This document shows positions 16,812-25,730 of a stretch of 64,000 nt of DNA, piece after piece. The stretch covers positions 186,001 to 250,000 of the forward strand of contig NZ_WKYV01000006.1 of the NCBI RefSeq assembly GCF_009677585.1. The letters run 5' to 3'. The number at the start of each line of letters is the position of its first letter. Positions within the stretch are counted from its first letter, which is position 1. Source of the DNA: Lactonifactor sp. BIOML-A5. Lineage in GTDB: Bacteria; Bacillota; Clostridia; Lachnospirales; Lachnospiraceae. Position numbers and translations under genes: made by a program. The notes under the pieces were generated by a model that did no database searches, had not been told where the DNA came from, and was given only the letters and a program-made list of their open reading frames with translations.

Positions 16812-16932
16812 AGCAAAATCGCACAACTTTATATCATATTTTTGTGTAATTTTACTATAATTCTACAGTTATAACTTAACATTTTAATTCTCGTTACAAT
16901 TTATCCTGCATACATGGGATGCTTTATGTAAA

Positions 16933-17655
16933 TCACTTTCCTTCCCAACAATAACCACATTCTAAACAATTATATTTGTTATGCTTTTTATGCCTTAGCC
17001 CAGTAAACGGAACTGACATTCCTAATGTAGCAAATCCTAGAATCATTTTACCAGCCGATGTTTTTTCTCTTTTTTTCTCTTTAATTTGCCCGCCAACAAC
17101 TTCGTATTCCTTTTCCATGTTTACATCGCTCTTCAATAGATTTACATTATTGCTACCGCATCTTGGGCAACGTAGTGAATTCACCATCCACGACGCATTG
17201 CTATTAGGCGAACGACTTTTAAGGTCCTGATTGGTTGCTTGTTCTCCATTGCTATCTCCAATTTTATTTTTGGTGGGCTTTTTGGTGAATATATCAGATG
17301 GAATTTTATTTTTCAAACTTCCATATGAGTATCCGCAGAATGGGCACTTATCTATTCCTTCTGGAATATTTCTATTGCACTTATAGCACTCAAACATCTG
17401 CGGAATTTCCTCAGGAGAAAGCATTCTCGGTTTCAGAATCCAATCTGAACTATATGGAGCACCACAAAATTTACATGCAGATACCCCTAGAGTGTTTTCA
17501 GTCCCACAAAATGGACATAATATCATTTCATCTTCGTTCGCATCCAAATTTATTTGTCCACGGTCTAATTCTTTTATAGGAAACCCACAGTGAGGACATA
17601 TTGACGCTCTATTACTCACTTCTTTACCACACTCCGGACACCTTATCAATGCCAT
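16933..17655 (-). CDS. zinc-ribbon protein, late-region cargo
   Basis: 240 aa with at least five CxxC pairs: CPECGKEVSNRASICPHCG, CPFCGTENTLGVSACKFCG, CYKCNRN...CPFCG, and CPRCG...CLECG near the ends. A short glycine-rich hydrophobic segment (GKMILGFATLGMSVPF, about 195-212) may be membrane-associated. It is not a usual tail gene and stands between the tape measure and the CRISPR-like array, so it is probably a moron. Function unknown. Confidence 0.65.
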   Translation of the reverse strand: MALIRCPECGKEVSNRASICPHCGFPIKELDRGQINLDANEDEMILCPFCGTENTLGVSACKFCGAPYSSDWILKPRMLSPEEIPQMFECYKCNRNIPEGIDKCPFCGYSYGSLKNKIPSDIFTKKPTKNKIGDSNGEQATNQDLKSRSPNSNASWMVNSLRCPRCGSNNVNLLKSDVNMEKEYEVVGGQIKEKKREKTSAGKMILGFATLGMSVPFTGLRHKKHNKYNCLECGYCWEGK

Positions 17656-17740
17656 ATCTCCGCCCCCTCTAATAAAATATTTACTATCATAATTATATCA
17701 AATAAAAAGAATGCAGTAAACATCAGAAAGTTCTAGGGTG

Positions 17741-20700
17741 TTAGATGATTATAGGACACCTTCCCGTTGATTTAGTTCTTTTATTTACCTCTTCTATAAC
17801 CACATCCGTTACTTTTTTGCCGCCAACATAGATATTGACCTCTGGTAGCTGACTTCCGTCATAATTATCCATGGCCGCCACCACTGCATTATAAACAGCC
17901 GGACCAACGCCGGCGGCTATGCCATCAACTATCTGATCGTTATTAGCAACAGCGGAGCGGTTACCCATACGGCCAACCATCTCATTAATACCATTTTCAC
18001 GCGCCATAAAAAGCTCTCCGGTATTCGGAAATCCCCCTTTTGCATACCAGCTAATTCCAAATGAAGGAATTGAGAAGCTGCTTGTACCTAATGTAAGATT
18101 TCGCCAGTTGATTTGCAAATGTGGTAATGGTATATGCAAATTAGTAAAGGCACTTTTTAAATTAGAAATCGCATCCTTGCCCATTGTTCCTATATCACGC
18201 AGTGAATCATTAATGGATTTTGATGTATGTCCAATTAATTTTGATAACTTACTATCAATTGTACCCCACTTATCGCCTAACGCATTATTTAGGCCATTAA
18301 CAAGATTTGTCCCTATGCCATACATATATTTTGATGGGCTATGAATATCAAATCCATCACTTTTACTTGTAAATAGGTCCTTTATTCTATCTACTATGCC
18401 CTTGGATGCATTTTCAACTTTATTTTTACTCGACTCAATTCCTTCAGCTGTACCATCCCCTATACCAGCTCCAATTATCTTAGCCTGATTTGGAGCACTT
18501 ATCTTTAGCCTATCCATTACACCAGATAGTGTCGACTCAAATTCTTCGGATGATACTCCGGATTTTTGTAATGCATCCCGCAAATAGACCATCCCGTCCT
18601 CAAAAGGGGCCTGCCATTGGGCATTGGACAAGGTCTTATACAAATACTCAAAATCTTCCTGAGTAATATCTCCTTTATCTTTAAGCGCTGTGAGAGCTTC
18701 TAAAAGCACACCATAATTTGTTCTATCAGCCGCAGTCTGCGTAACATTAATGGTTTCCGCAAGCCCTGCCAGTGCAAACACTAAAGTTGGAGCTGTACTT
18801 GTCATAAATGCGCCGAAAGAAGTCATCCAGCCAGTACCTGTAGCGACACCGCCTGCTGCTCCATTCGCTGTGGCGGCACCTGTAACTGCCGCTCCGAATC
18901 CGGCCCCGCTAAGTACTGTTTTAACTTTACTTAATCCGGAAAAAAGTCCAGCTAACCCAGTTATCAATGAACTTGAAATCTTAATCGCCGCAATAGAAGC
19001 CGCAATCGTCCCAATAGCCTTTCCTATGGCTTCCAATTCATCAGGATCCATCTTCTTTAAAGCATCCGCCAACGCACCGATTATATCTGCAAGCGAATTC
19101 AGAAGCGGCGCTCCTATCTCATTCAGCATAAAATCAAAGAAATCCAGGAATCCGTCCGCAAATCCTTTTACGAATGGTGCCAGCGCCTCAAATAAGTTAC
19201 CGATGGATTGTACAAGCTTCTCCCAATCTACCTTTGACACGAATTCCATCAGTATATCTTTCATCTGGGATATTTTAGACCACAGCCAATCCCAATCAAC
19301 GTCAATCACGCCGAAGGCATCCAGTGCCAGTACAATGCCGCTAATCCCTAATGCTATTGCTCCGAATGGGTGCGCTGCCAATAATGAAAATCCCTTACCA
19401 ATTGCTCCGCCGTCACCGAAGATAGACCCAAACCATGTTAATCCTTTAAATGCAAGAAAAGCGGTGAATAATTCTCCCAGGGCGTATCCTATGCGCTCGG
19501 CCGTCTCAGGGTTGATTTTTTTGAGAGCATCAGCCAACGAATTTAACCCGCCCGGCACGACTTTATTAATAAAATCAGCGCCAACAGAAAGTAAATCTTT
19601 GAAGAAATTAACAAGCCCCTGGCCTACCGACTTGGCAAATGGAGCTAAGGCATCCCATAACCTCGCGAGAGAATTGTTTAGTTTCTCCCATTGGATTTTA
19701 TTTCCGAAATCGGTCAGCGCATCTACCAGCTGGAGAATTCCTTCCCCCATAGTCCATACAGCTACTGGTTTCAAAAAATACTCATAGAAGTCCATCAGGG
19801 CATTCCAGGTAAATTTCGTAGGTTTCTGCAGCATTGTGAAGAATTTTGCCAACACCCTATTAAGACGTCCCCAGTTTATTTCATTTAGCAGGTCATTTGT
19901 TATATTAAAAAACCTCGGAAGTCCGGAGTTATCAGCCAGCATCCATTTACCCATGGGTTTTAGGTAATTATGCCAGAGGTCATTTAAAGCTCTGACAGAA
20001 AAATTCCCAAGTTTCTTTAGCCCCTGGTTATATAATTTCTTTAATGCCGCCGTTGTCGGTTCTGCAGTTTTCCGGATACTTTCTAAGGCTTCTCTGAATT
20101 TGTCAGCCCACTTCAAAATCTCCTTATCAATCGGCACTTCTTCAAACATCTCTGATGGAGATGGCGGTGTGTACCCATCAGAGCTACCGCTGCCGGAAGT
20201 ACCACGATCCGTATTGTCACTTAGTTTATTTATCTCGTCAAATCCAAGGAGAGTTTTCTCAAGTTCCTTTGTAGATTCGTTGGCTTTATCTGCGCTGTCA
20301 GACGTTTTGTCCAGGCTGGCCGCATAATCTTCTGTAACCGGGATTGCTTTTGTGAAGCTTGACCTCCCAGACAAGGCTGCAAAAAACATACCCACATATG
20401 TAACGGCCCGGGAAATCAAATTGATAAACGTCACCAAATGCGGAGCTACCACATCCAAAATTGGCGCAAATGCCGTAGCAAAGCTATTTTTCAGCTGCGT
20501 CATGGCTGACATCAAAGAAGAGATACTTCGGTTGGTCCGGTCAGAATATTGTGCCAGGTTCTGCATTCCGGTGACAAATCCTTCGTTTATTGTGGAGATC
20601 ATCCTAAACACAGTAGAATACAGCACAGACATTCCAACCATACGCCCGATACTTAGGCCATTCATGGCCCTGTTGCCTGACTTTTTAGATTTTTTACCTA

Positions 20701-22033
20701 AGTCGGAAAGTCCCTTAGATAAGTCAGAGAAAAAGCTGCCTAACTTTCTGGACTGCCCCTTTGATTTACCAAAAAGGCCAAATATCCCACTACCTGCATT
20801 CCCTTCTCTTATAAGGCTCCTGGTTGTTTTCTCTGCCTCTTTGGCTAATTCCCGATTACTCCTGGACGCTCTGCTCTTTTTTCTGGCCAGTGCTTCCATC
20901 TCATCTGCCGTGAGGCCAGCGCTTTTCCCTTCTCCTCCTATCGCATCTGCTGACATGTTGGATAGCTTCGCCAGTTCTGCCATGTATTTTTTATATTCTT
21001 TTTGCTTCTGCAGCACCTTCTCAAGTTCAAGATACTTTTCATCATACTGGGAATTGCCTGCTCCAAGCCCTTTAGAACGCATTTCACCTAGGTCTGCCTT
21101 TAGCTTACGTATCTGACCTTCATATGTGGATAAATCCAGGCTCACTGGTATGTCAGAAAGATTATTAAGTACTGCAGATGCGTTGACGCCGAATTGCTTT
21201 ACGGCATCGTCCCATCTTTCTATGTTTTCAGCTGCCTGCCCAAATACCATGCGCATAGCATCCGCATTATATTTCATGGAATCCGGTGCTACAGATGCAG
21301 TTCGTGACCACTCATCTGCGGTCACATCAGGTTCTCCTCGATAGATAGGGAAAGCACTTCTTTGCGTCTCCTTGATTGACTCCAACTCTGCAATTTTGGC
21401 CCGGTAAATATCAAGCTTATTGACTGCGGCGTTAATATCATACTGAAGGTTTTCCCAAGCTTTCCCAGATGGGGCGCCCTCTGAGGTTGCAATAGTTTTT
21501 TCCTCTTTAGCAAAAAGTTTATCTAACTGTTTCTCTAGTTCAACAGCTGCCTTTTTAAGATTCTCAAGATCTGATACTCCGGCCTCCGACAAATCTATTT
21601 TTCCGGCATATTTAAATTTTTCTGCTAATTCATCTGCTGATAGTGACGCCTTTTTTCCTGTCTGGGCCATCTTCTTAAAGTCTCCATCGTTGATTTTGAT
21701 GGAGATATTTTTTCCGTCCAGCTCCTTAACGGCTATTGAAAGATACTTCAGGGCATTACCGACTTTTTGTAGTTTCGAAGCATCAACATTTCCAAGCTTT
21801 TCAATATTCCTGGCCAGTTTGCTGAAATCAGAAGCCTTAAGATCTTTAGTGCCAGATACTGATTTTTTTAAGGAATCAATGCCCCTCACAAGCGTACCTA
21901 ACCCACTATTATCCAATTTTCCTAATGCTTCGGATACCTTGTCTAATTTTCTAGACAGCCCTTCCAACTGCTGGTTAGCCTTTTGAGCCTGTGCCTCAAT
22001 CTCAATTTCTAATCTATCTATTTGCGTACCCAT
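17741..22033 (-). CDS. tail tape measure protein
   Basis: 1430 aa, the scaffold that sets tail length. The N-terminus is long helical coiled coil (LEIEIEAQAQKANQQLEGL). A hydrophobic central part (ITGLAGLFSGLSKVKTVLSG, GAAVTGAATANGAAGG) and repeated helical units (DALKKINPETAERIG, DALKKMDPDELEAIG) follow. The C-terminus has a small-domain ending with WYAKGGFPNTGELFMARENG, common in Firmicutes tape measures. Downstream of the gpG/gpGT pair, as expected. Confidence 0.92.
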   Translation of the reverse strand: MGTQIDRLEIEIEAQAQKANQQLEGLSRKLDKVSEALGKLDNSGLGTLVRGIDSLKKSVSGTKDLKASDFSKLARNIEKLGNVDASKLQKVGNALKYLSIAVKELDGKNISIKINDGDFKKMAQTGKKASLSADELAEKFKYAGKIDLSEAGVSDLENLKKAAVELEKQLDKLFAKEEKTIATSEGAPSGKAWENLQYDINAAVNKLDIYRAKIAELESIKETQRSAFPIYRGEPDVTADEWSRTASVAPDSMKYNADAMRMVFGQAAENIERWDDAVKQFGVNASAVLNNLSDIPVSLDLSTYEGQIRKLKADLGEMRSKGLGAGNSQYDEKYLELEKVLQKQKEYKKYMAELAKLSNMSADAIGGEGKSAGLTADEMEALARKKSRASRSNRELAKEAEKTTRSLIREGNAGSGIFGLFGKSKGQSRKLGSFFSDLSKGLSDLGKKSKKSGNRAMNGLSIGRMVGMSVLYSTVFRMISTINEGFVTGMQNLAQYSDRTNRSISSLMSAMTQLKNSFATAFAPILDVVAPHLVTFINLISRAVTYVGMFFAALSGRSSFTKAIPVTEDYAASLDKTSDSADKANESTKELEKTLLGFDEINKLSDNTDRGTSGSGSSDGYTPPSPSEMFEEVPIDKEILKWADKFREALESIRKTAEPTTAALKKLYNQGLKKLGNFSVRALNDLWHNYLKPMGKWMLADNSGLPRFFNITNDLLNEINWGRLNRVLAKFFTMLQKPTKFTWNALMDFYEYFLKPVAVWTMGEGILQLVDALTDFGNKIQWEKLNNSLARLWDALAPFAKSVGQGLVNFFKDLLSVGADFINKVVPGGLNSLADALKKINPETAERIGYALGELFTAFLAFKGLTWFGSIFGDGGAIGKGFSLLAAHPFGAIALGISGIVLALDAFGVIDVDWDWLWSKISQMKDILMEFVSKVDWEKLVQSIGNLFEALAPFVKGFADGFLDFFDFMLNEIGAPLLNSLADIIGALADALKKMDPDELEAIGKAIGTIAASIAAIKISSSLITGLAGLFSGLSKVKTVLSGAGFGAAVTGAATANGAAGGVATGTGWMTSFGAFMTSTAPTLVFALAGLAETINVTQTAADRTNYGVLLEALTALKDKGDITQEDFEYLYKTLSNAQWQAPFEDGMVYLRDALQKSGVSSEEFESTLSGVMDRLKISAPNQAKIIGAGIGDGTAEGIESSKNKVENASKGIVDRIKDLFTSKSDGFDIHSPSKYMYGIGTNLVNGLNNALGDKWGTIDSKLSKLIGHTSKSINDSLRDIGTMGKDAISNLKSAFTNLHIPLPHLQINWRNLTLGTSSFSIPSFGISWYAKGGFPNTGELFMARENGINEMVGRMGNRSAVANNDQIVDGIAAGVGPAVYNAVVAAMDNYDGSQLPEVNIYVGGKKVTDVVIEEVNKRTKSTGRCPIII

Positions 22034-22072
22034 GATTTCACCACACTTTCCATTATGGCGCTCATGGGCGCT

Positions 22073-22498
22073 CTAATTATTGCATTTTTCGAATCTGCTA
22101 TTGAACACTTCTATGAATAATTTGAATTCGTCTTCAGGTGATACTTCTTTTGTTTCTGTTCCAAACGGCTTATCAGGATACTTAGCCCCTTTAGGAAAGC
22201 AGCTTGCTATTGCCTTTGCCACGTAAACACCATTTAGCCATGCAGTATAGTCAGTAACCTTGCTACGCATTTCTACTTCCTCTGTTTTTGCATCCTGATA
22301 CATTTTCAGTATTTTAGGGTTTATTTTCCAAAACGTGTCGTAAGGAATCCCGTATTTAATGGCTACGGGCAACCAAACATCATATATAATTTGAGAATAC
22401 GTACTGTATTTATTTAAATCTGTTATTCTTCCTGTTCGGGTTGTTTCACATTCTTCTTCGTTTTCTCCTGGCCCGGCCCAAGGAGTTTTTTGAAAAAA
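22073..22498 (-). CDS. tail assembly chaperone gpT part, made by -1 frameshift (gpGT)
   Basis: A separate ATG/GTG/TTG frame beginning at 22372 can be extended upstream without a stop to the slippery heptamer T TTT TTC (22498-22492 on the minus strand) within the gpG gene. Slippage there would give a fusion continuing AFFQKTPWAGPG ... LNKYSTYSQIIYDVWLPVA. This is the gpG/gpGT arrangement of lambda-like tails, where the fusion loads the tape measure and tail tube. No good ribosome site precedes the apparent internal start. Confidence 0.8.
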   Translation of the reverse strand, partial: FFQKTPWAGPGENEEECETTRTGRITDLNKYSTYSQIIYDVWLPVAIKYGIPYDTFWKINPKILKMYQDAKTEEVEMRSKVTDYTAWLNGVYVAKAIASCFPKGAKYPDKPFGTETKEVSPEDEFKLFIEVFNSRFEKCNN

Positions 22499-22761
22499 GC
22501 TGATTCGTCAACCGCTTTCGAAAAAGCTTCGTAAATCTCAAGGACATTTCCCCCGCCAAGAATATGCTGCTGACATAACTCCTCTGCTTCACTCCTATCA
22601 CAATCTGCGACAACACCAACAAAAGCAACTGCCAAAGAAAAAATCTTTTGCTTTTGAAATAGCTCAATGACAGAGAAACCCATATCTTCCATAGCTACCA
22701 TATCTCTAAAGCCCAACTGGTGGACAGTATAATTTTTTTGATTAATTTTTATATTTGCCAT
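22423..22761 (-). CDS. tail assembly chaperone gpG
   Basis: The start is the ATG after AAGGAG, 113 aa (MANIKINQKNYTV). The zero frame passes the slippery site T TTT TTC at codons GCT TTT TTC and ends KNVKQPEQEE. It lies between tail tube and tape measure genes, which fits the G/GT pair. Rare frameshifting would yield the longer gpGT. Confidence 0.8.
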   Translation of the reverse strand: MANIKINQKNYTVHQLGFRDMVAMEDMGFSVIELFQKQKIFSLAVAFVGVVADCDRSEAEELCQQHILGGGNVLEIYEAFSKAVDESAFFKKLLGPGQEKTKKNVKQPEQEE

Positions 22762-22839
22762 ACTCAATCTCCTTTTAACAAGCTAATATCAATTCCCACT
22801 CCGCAGGGAAATTGACTTTTAACAGTCTTCTAATAAACT

Positions 22840-22871
22840 AAAAACGGGAAATACTGCCAAGTATCTCCCGT
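22840..22871 (-). terminator. intrinsic terminator after the tail tube gene
   Basis: Stem of ACGGGA..ATACT with AGTAT..TCCCGT, followed on the minus strand by TTTTTAG. Reading through is needed to express the tape measure, so it may be an attenuator that reduces transcription after the very abundant tail tube protein. Confidence 0.6.
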
Positions 22872-22877
22872 TGCATT

Positions 22878-23300
22878 TCATGATCCCGCTCCTGCCGGTG
22901 CCGCTACATCAATTTTAGTTGATGGAGAAACCGAAATTGTCATCTCACGTACTCCGTTTACCTCTCCTTCATTGATGTAAACGGAGTGCTGCCCCTGCCA
23001 TGTAGCCACACCATCTACACCCTCTTTTCCCATACTTACCCGATAATGCAAATCCGTATTTGCCTTGGTCTTTACAGCTAAATAAGCCTCCAGCTCATAG
23101 TTTGCCGTAAATTCCATTGCTTCCATTGACTGTACCCCGGGAACATAGGTCTGTGTCTCATCTTCCAAATCAGTAGTCTCCAGCTGCTCCGGTGATCCGC
23201 CTAAAGCCGGATAAGATTTGATTTTACAGAGCTTTTCCCAGGTAGTCCCATTTGCACTTGTTTCTAAAATGGTATTAATAGTACTTCTTCCGCCTGCCAT
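22878..23300 (-). CDS. major tail (tube) protein
   Basis: 140 aa. Beta-rich with NTILETSANGTTWEKLCKI and the KSYPALGGSPEQLETTDLED motif typical of TP901-1/gp17-like tail tube subunits. It is placed between the tail terminator genes and gpG. Two tandem conserved hairpins precede it. Confidence 0.85.
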   Translation of the reverse strand: MAGGRSTINTILETSANGTTWEKLCKIKSYPALGGSPEQLETTDLEDETQTYVPGVQSMEAMEFTANYELEAYLAVKTKANTDLHYRVSMGKEGVDGVATWQGQHSVYINEGEVNGVREMTISVSPSTKIDVAAPAGAGS

Positions 23301-23334
23301 AATTTATCATCCTTTCTACCTGTAGCTGTTACAG

Positions 23335-23430
23335 GTCAGCGGCTGTGCCAAATCCACAACCGGTATTCTTGGTTTATTTGTATCTACCGCTAAATATCTG
23401 CGGTCAGCGACTATGGCAATTCATAGCCGG
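23335..23430 (-). repeat. two tandem copies of a conserved stem-loop in the late-operon RNA
   Basis: In minus-strand RNA, CGGUUGUG...CACAGCCG (23362-23340) and CGGCUAUG...CAUAGUCG (23429-23408) form 8-bp stems with 6-7 nt loops. Each is followed by CGCUGACC. Sequences differ, but pairs change together (U-G/G-C, wobbles at the same place). A third copy lies at 31869-31897. They stand just upstream of the tail tube gene. Confidence 0.6.
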
Positions 23431-23555
23431 TACTTACAGTCTTATTTTAATTCCCCACTATTTTACCCATAGCTGGGAGATATCGGACTACCAACCTTTC
23501 TGACTAAAAAGCCACGAAAAAAAGAGCCGTTAAGCTCTTTGGTTGCGCTGCATAT

Positions 23556-23936
23556 TTATATCTCTTCTCCCGCTCCAATCACCCGGCTGTATCGGTATAT
23601 CACCCGATAAATGTTGGTATCTGCCGCATTACCCGGCGTAAATGGCCCTGTACGCCTATATCCAAGTTCTCTCATGGCATCTGCTGCCAGTGCTGCAATA
23701 CTCTTAGCTTCTGTGAGATTCTTGTTAGAATAGGCTGTAATCTCTATTGTGGAGGTCACAGCATTTTCATTGTTCTCCAGGTCGTCGGCCGCAGAAGAGT
23801 TTTCCAACTGCTTAAATCCGGTATAGGGGAAGGCTGGTGGGCTACCATCGGTGGAAGTTCCAGCGTTAGGGCATTTTTCGGAGATTGCTTTCTTTACGGT
23901 GGTAAATATTCTATTAAATACATCAAGCACTTCCAA
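23556..23936 (-). CDS. tail terminator/completion protein
   Basis: 126 aa starting MEVLDVFNRIFTTVKKAI. The pattern of N-terminal helix, TSTDGSPPAFPYTGFKQLEN and a beta hairpin (VTSTIEITAYSNKN) is like the tail completion proteins of siphoviruses. It overlaps the gp10-like gene by 14 nt, as expected for a coupled connector set. Confidence 0.7.
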   Translation of the reverse strand: MEVLDVFNRIFTTVKKAISEKCPNAGTSTDGSPPAFPYTGFKQLENSSAADDLENNENAVTSTIEITAYSNKNLTEAKSIAALAADAMRELGYRRTGPFTPGNAADTNIYRVIYRYSRVIGAGEEI

Positions 23937-24426
23937 ACACCTCCTTTGCCAGCTTTGGAACTAAATTGCGTAAATCACGGCCAGTTTCAAACATAAACGG
24001 CTTAGATGGCTGCCCTCCAGACCAATGCCACTCACCATTTTTGAAGTACCACCATCCCGCGGAGCCATGCCCGTTGATATCGTATTTCCAATTTGCTAAG
24101 GATGGGTCCGGGTGTGGATTTTGTTCGCCGCGCAGGCCAAATCCCCACTCTACGAAAGCGGCATACTCGCATCCAGTGTAAATAATCCATCTTGCCCCAT
24201 TGGTCAGCACTGCCCCCGGCTCATCCATGATACTGTTGAGAAGCTCACCTGAATCAATGGCAGGGAACTGTGTGAGTTTGACTTTTGCCAGAATCACTCC
24301 CTCGTCAGCAAGACGGTGAACCAGCTCTTCACATTTCTGGGTAATTTCCTTTTGGTAGTCACGGAGCTGCTTCTTGGCAGCCTTAATTTCCCTGGTTGAT
24401 AAGCCAAAACTGATTTTCTTAACCAT
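23923..24426 (-). CDS. HK97 gp10-like head-tail joining protein
   Basis: 167 aa. It has the amphipathic KISFGLSTREIKAAKKQLRD start, the IDSGELLNSI segment and a GCEYAAFVEWG motif typical of the gp10 family. It is part of the connector region. Confidence 0.75.
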   Translation of the reverse strand: MVKKISFGLSTREIKAAKKQLRDYQKEITQKCEELVHRLADEGVILAKVKLTQFPAIDSGELLNSIMDEPGAVLTNGARWIIYTGCEYAAFVEWGFGLRGEQNPHPDPSLANWKYDINGHGSAGWWYFKNGEWHWSGGQPSKPFMFETGRDLRNLVPKLAKEVFGSA

Positions 24427-24435
24427 CAGTATTAC

Positions 24436-24600
24436 CTAACCAATCTTGTGGCCAATCATGTACATACAGAATTTACCTCCACATTCACATACTTGATTAC
24501 AGTCAAACACATCGTAATTTTCATTTGATTTCTTGTCATTCTTTGGCTGTGGACTTCCGCATTTTTCGCATCTAAACTCAATATCTGGTTTCTTGTTCAC
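24436..24600 (-). CDS. 54-aa zinc-ribbon protein of the head-tail region
   Basis: The start chosen is GTG, which is preceded by GGAGG at good spacing and lies just after the upstream stop. The product has two CxxC-type pairs (FRCEKCGSPQPK, VCECGGKFC) and is probably a zinc ribbon. A longer frame starting inside the upstream gene would overlap it by 38 nt and lacks a ribosome site. Confidence 0.6.
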   Translation of the reverse strand: MNKKPDIEFRCEKCGSPQPKNDKKSNENYDVFDCNQVCECGGKFCMYMIGHKIG

Positions 24601-24601
24601 T

Positions 24602-24997
24602 TTATATACCTCCATTCTTCTGCCGCCATTTAATGGCAACCATAATAGAGTTCAAACTTCTCGCAGGCTTTGTCGCCACTGTATAATCAGCGCTATCCGG
24701 GTCTGCGGTACCATCTGGTTTCAATACCGGCTCTGTCTCAATCCAAATGAGACTATGTTCATTGATGGGGCAAGTCATGTCGGTGGTGGATATCGTCCTT
24801 GTGAAATCCAGTTCTTTCCCAAACACCTCGTTCTGCGCATCTCCACGTCCGGCGGAAATATTGGCATAAAAAGAGACGGGTGCTGAATAGCCCGTCTCGT
24901 AGTCGCCAGTTTCGTACCCGTCACTGTCCAATATCGGAACCCTGTCTTTGTATTGAGCATACCAGAAAGGCTGCTCGTTTCGTTTTAATGAACGCAT
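24602..24997 (-). CDS. head closure protein
   Basis: 131 aa. The start chosen is the second in-frame ATG (MRSLKRNEQPFWYAQ), directly after GGAGG. The pattern AQYKDRVPILDSDGYETG...FYANISAGRGDAQNEVFG and EVFGKELDFTRTI matches the SPP1 gp16/HK97 gp7-type head closure family. It lies between connector and gp10-like genes. Confidence 0.7.
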   Translation of the reverse strand: MRSLKRNEQPFWYAQYKDRVPILDSDGYETGDYETGYSAPVSFYANISAGRGDAQNEVFGKELDFTRTISTTDMTCPINEHSLIWIETEPVLKPDGTADPDSADYTVATKPARSLNSIMVAIKWRQKNGGI

Positions 24998-25103
24998 ATA
25001 TACCTCCATAATTCAGAATATTGAGCGTACACGCAATAAACAACGTCGTACAAGAGTTTCTCCATATATAAATAGGTTATTGCGTCAAAACACAATATAG
25101 AGC

Positions 25104-25415
25104 CTACAGCACTCCACACATTGGCACAATCTCCGTATAGAGTTTGTCCTCATCAATAAACGTCCGAGAGATACCATTCTCGCTGTGATTGCTCTGCCCC
25201 TCGGCTCCCTGCATATTATAAGCATATACTACAGCCCGAAACACCACATTGGAATACTGGGCAATTGCAGCCTGCTCCTGCTCTTCTTCATACCCAAAAG
25301 GATACCTCCGGTTCACAACATTCTGACACGCCAAGTCAACAAGGAGTGAGATAATCCTCTTGTCACTTTCTCCTAAATATATTATGAGATTTTCAATGAT
25401 GCTTTCTTTATCCAC
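25104..25415 (-). CDS. head-tail connector (gp6/gp15-like)
   Basis: 103 aa helical protein (IIENLIIYLGESDKRIISLL, NVVNRRYPFGYEEEQEQAAI) of the QLRG/gp6-type adaptor pattern, forming the ring under the portal. It lies directly after the capsid genes. Confidence 0.75.
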   Translation of the reverse strand: MDKESIIENLIIYLGESDKRIISLLVDLACQNVVNRRYPFGYEEEQEQAAIAQYSNVVFRAVVYAYNMQGAEGQSNHSENGISRTFIDEDKLYTEIVPMCGVL

Positions 25416-25429
25416 TCCTCACACCTCCT

Positions 25430-25720
25430 TTATTTGCCTGCTACTGGTTTTCTCCCGCGTTTAACCGGAGCCTTTTCTGGCGGAGCTTCTTTTGGTACAT
25501 CTTCTGTCATTCCATCCACCGCATCCGATTCAGAGGTTTTTGTCCCTACTTCTGCTTTACACATATCCAGGTCAGTGATCTCCGTCTCATCTCCGGGTTC
25601 ATTCATATTCAGGTCAGTGGGCTCCATCTCACTTTCTGTCACATTCATATCCAGTTCGGGGATTTCAGTCCCCGCTGGATAATATTCACCCTTATATTTT
25701 ACTGTATGGTCAAATTTCAT
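25430..25720 (-). CDS. 97-aa acidic protein after the major capsid gene
   Basis: The start chosen is the internal ATG (MKFDHTVKYKGEYYPAG) because it follows the capsid stop by 10 nt. The N-terminal KYKGEYYPAGTEIPE is a small beta module. The rest contains three imperfect repeats of an acidic stretch (ELDMN...DLNMN...DLDMC) and ends with a basic KRGRKPVAGK tail. Possibly a capsid accessory or connector regulator. Confidence 0.6.
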   Translation of the reverse strand: MKFDHTVKYKGEYYPAGTEIPELDMNVTESEMEPTDLNMNEPGDETEITDLDMCKAEVGTKTSESDAVDGMTEDVPKEAPPEKAPVKRGRKPVAGK

Positions 25721-25730
25721 GCCTAACCCC

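Noticed and set aside
18750-19787. 345-codon plus-strand open frame inside the tape measure gene
   Set aside because: Pure shadow of the tape measure in the antisense frame; rich in A/P/S/N codons, no ribosome site, and no family resemblance.
20352-21116. 254-codon plus-strand open frame inside the tape measure gene
   Set aside because: Antisense shadow without ribosome site; the minus-strand gene has clear homology.
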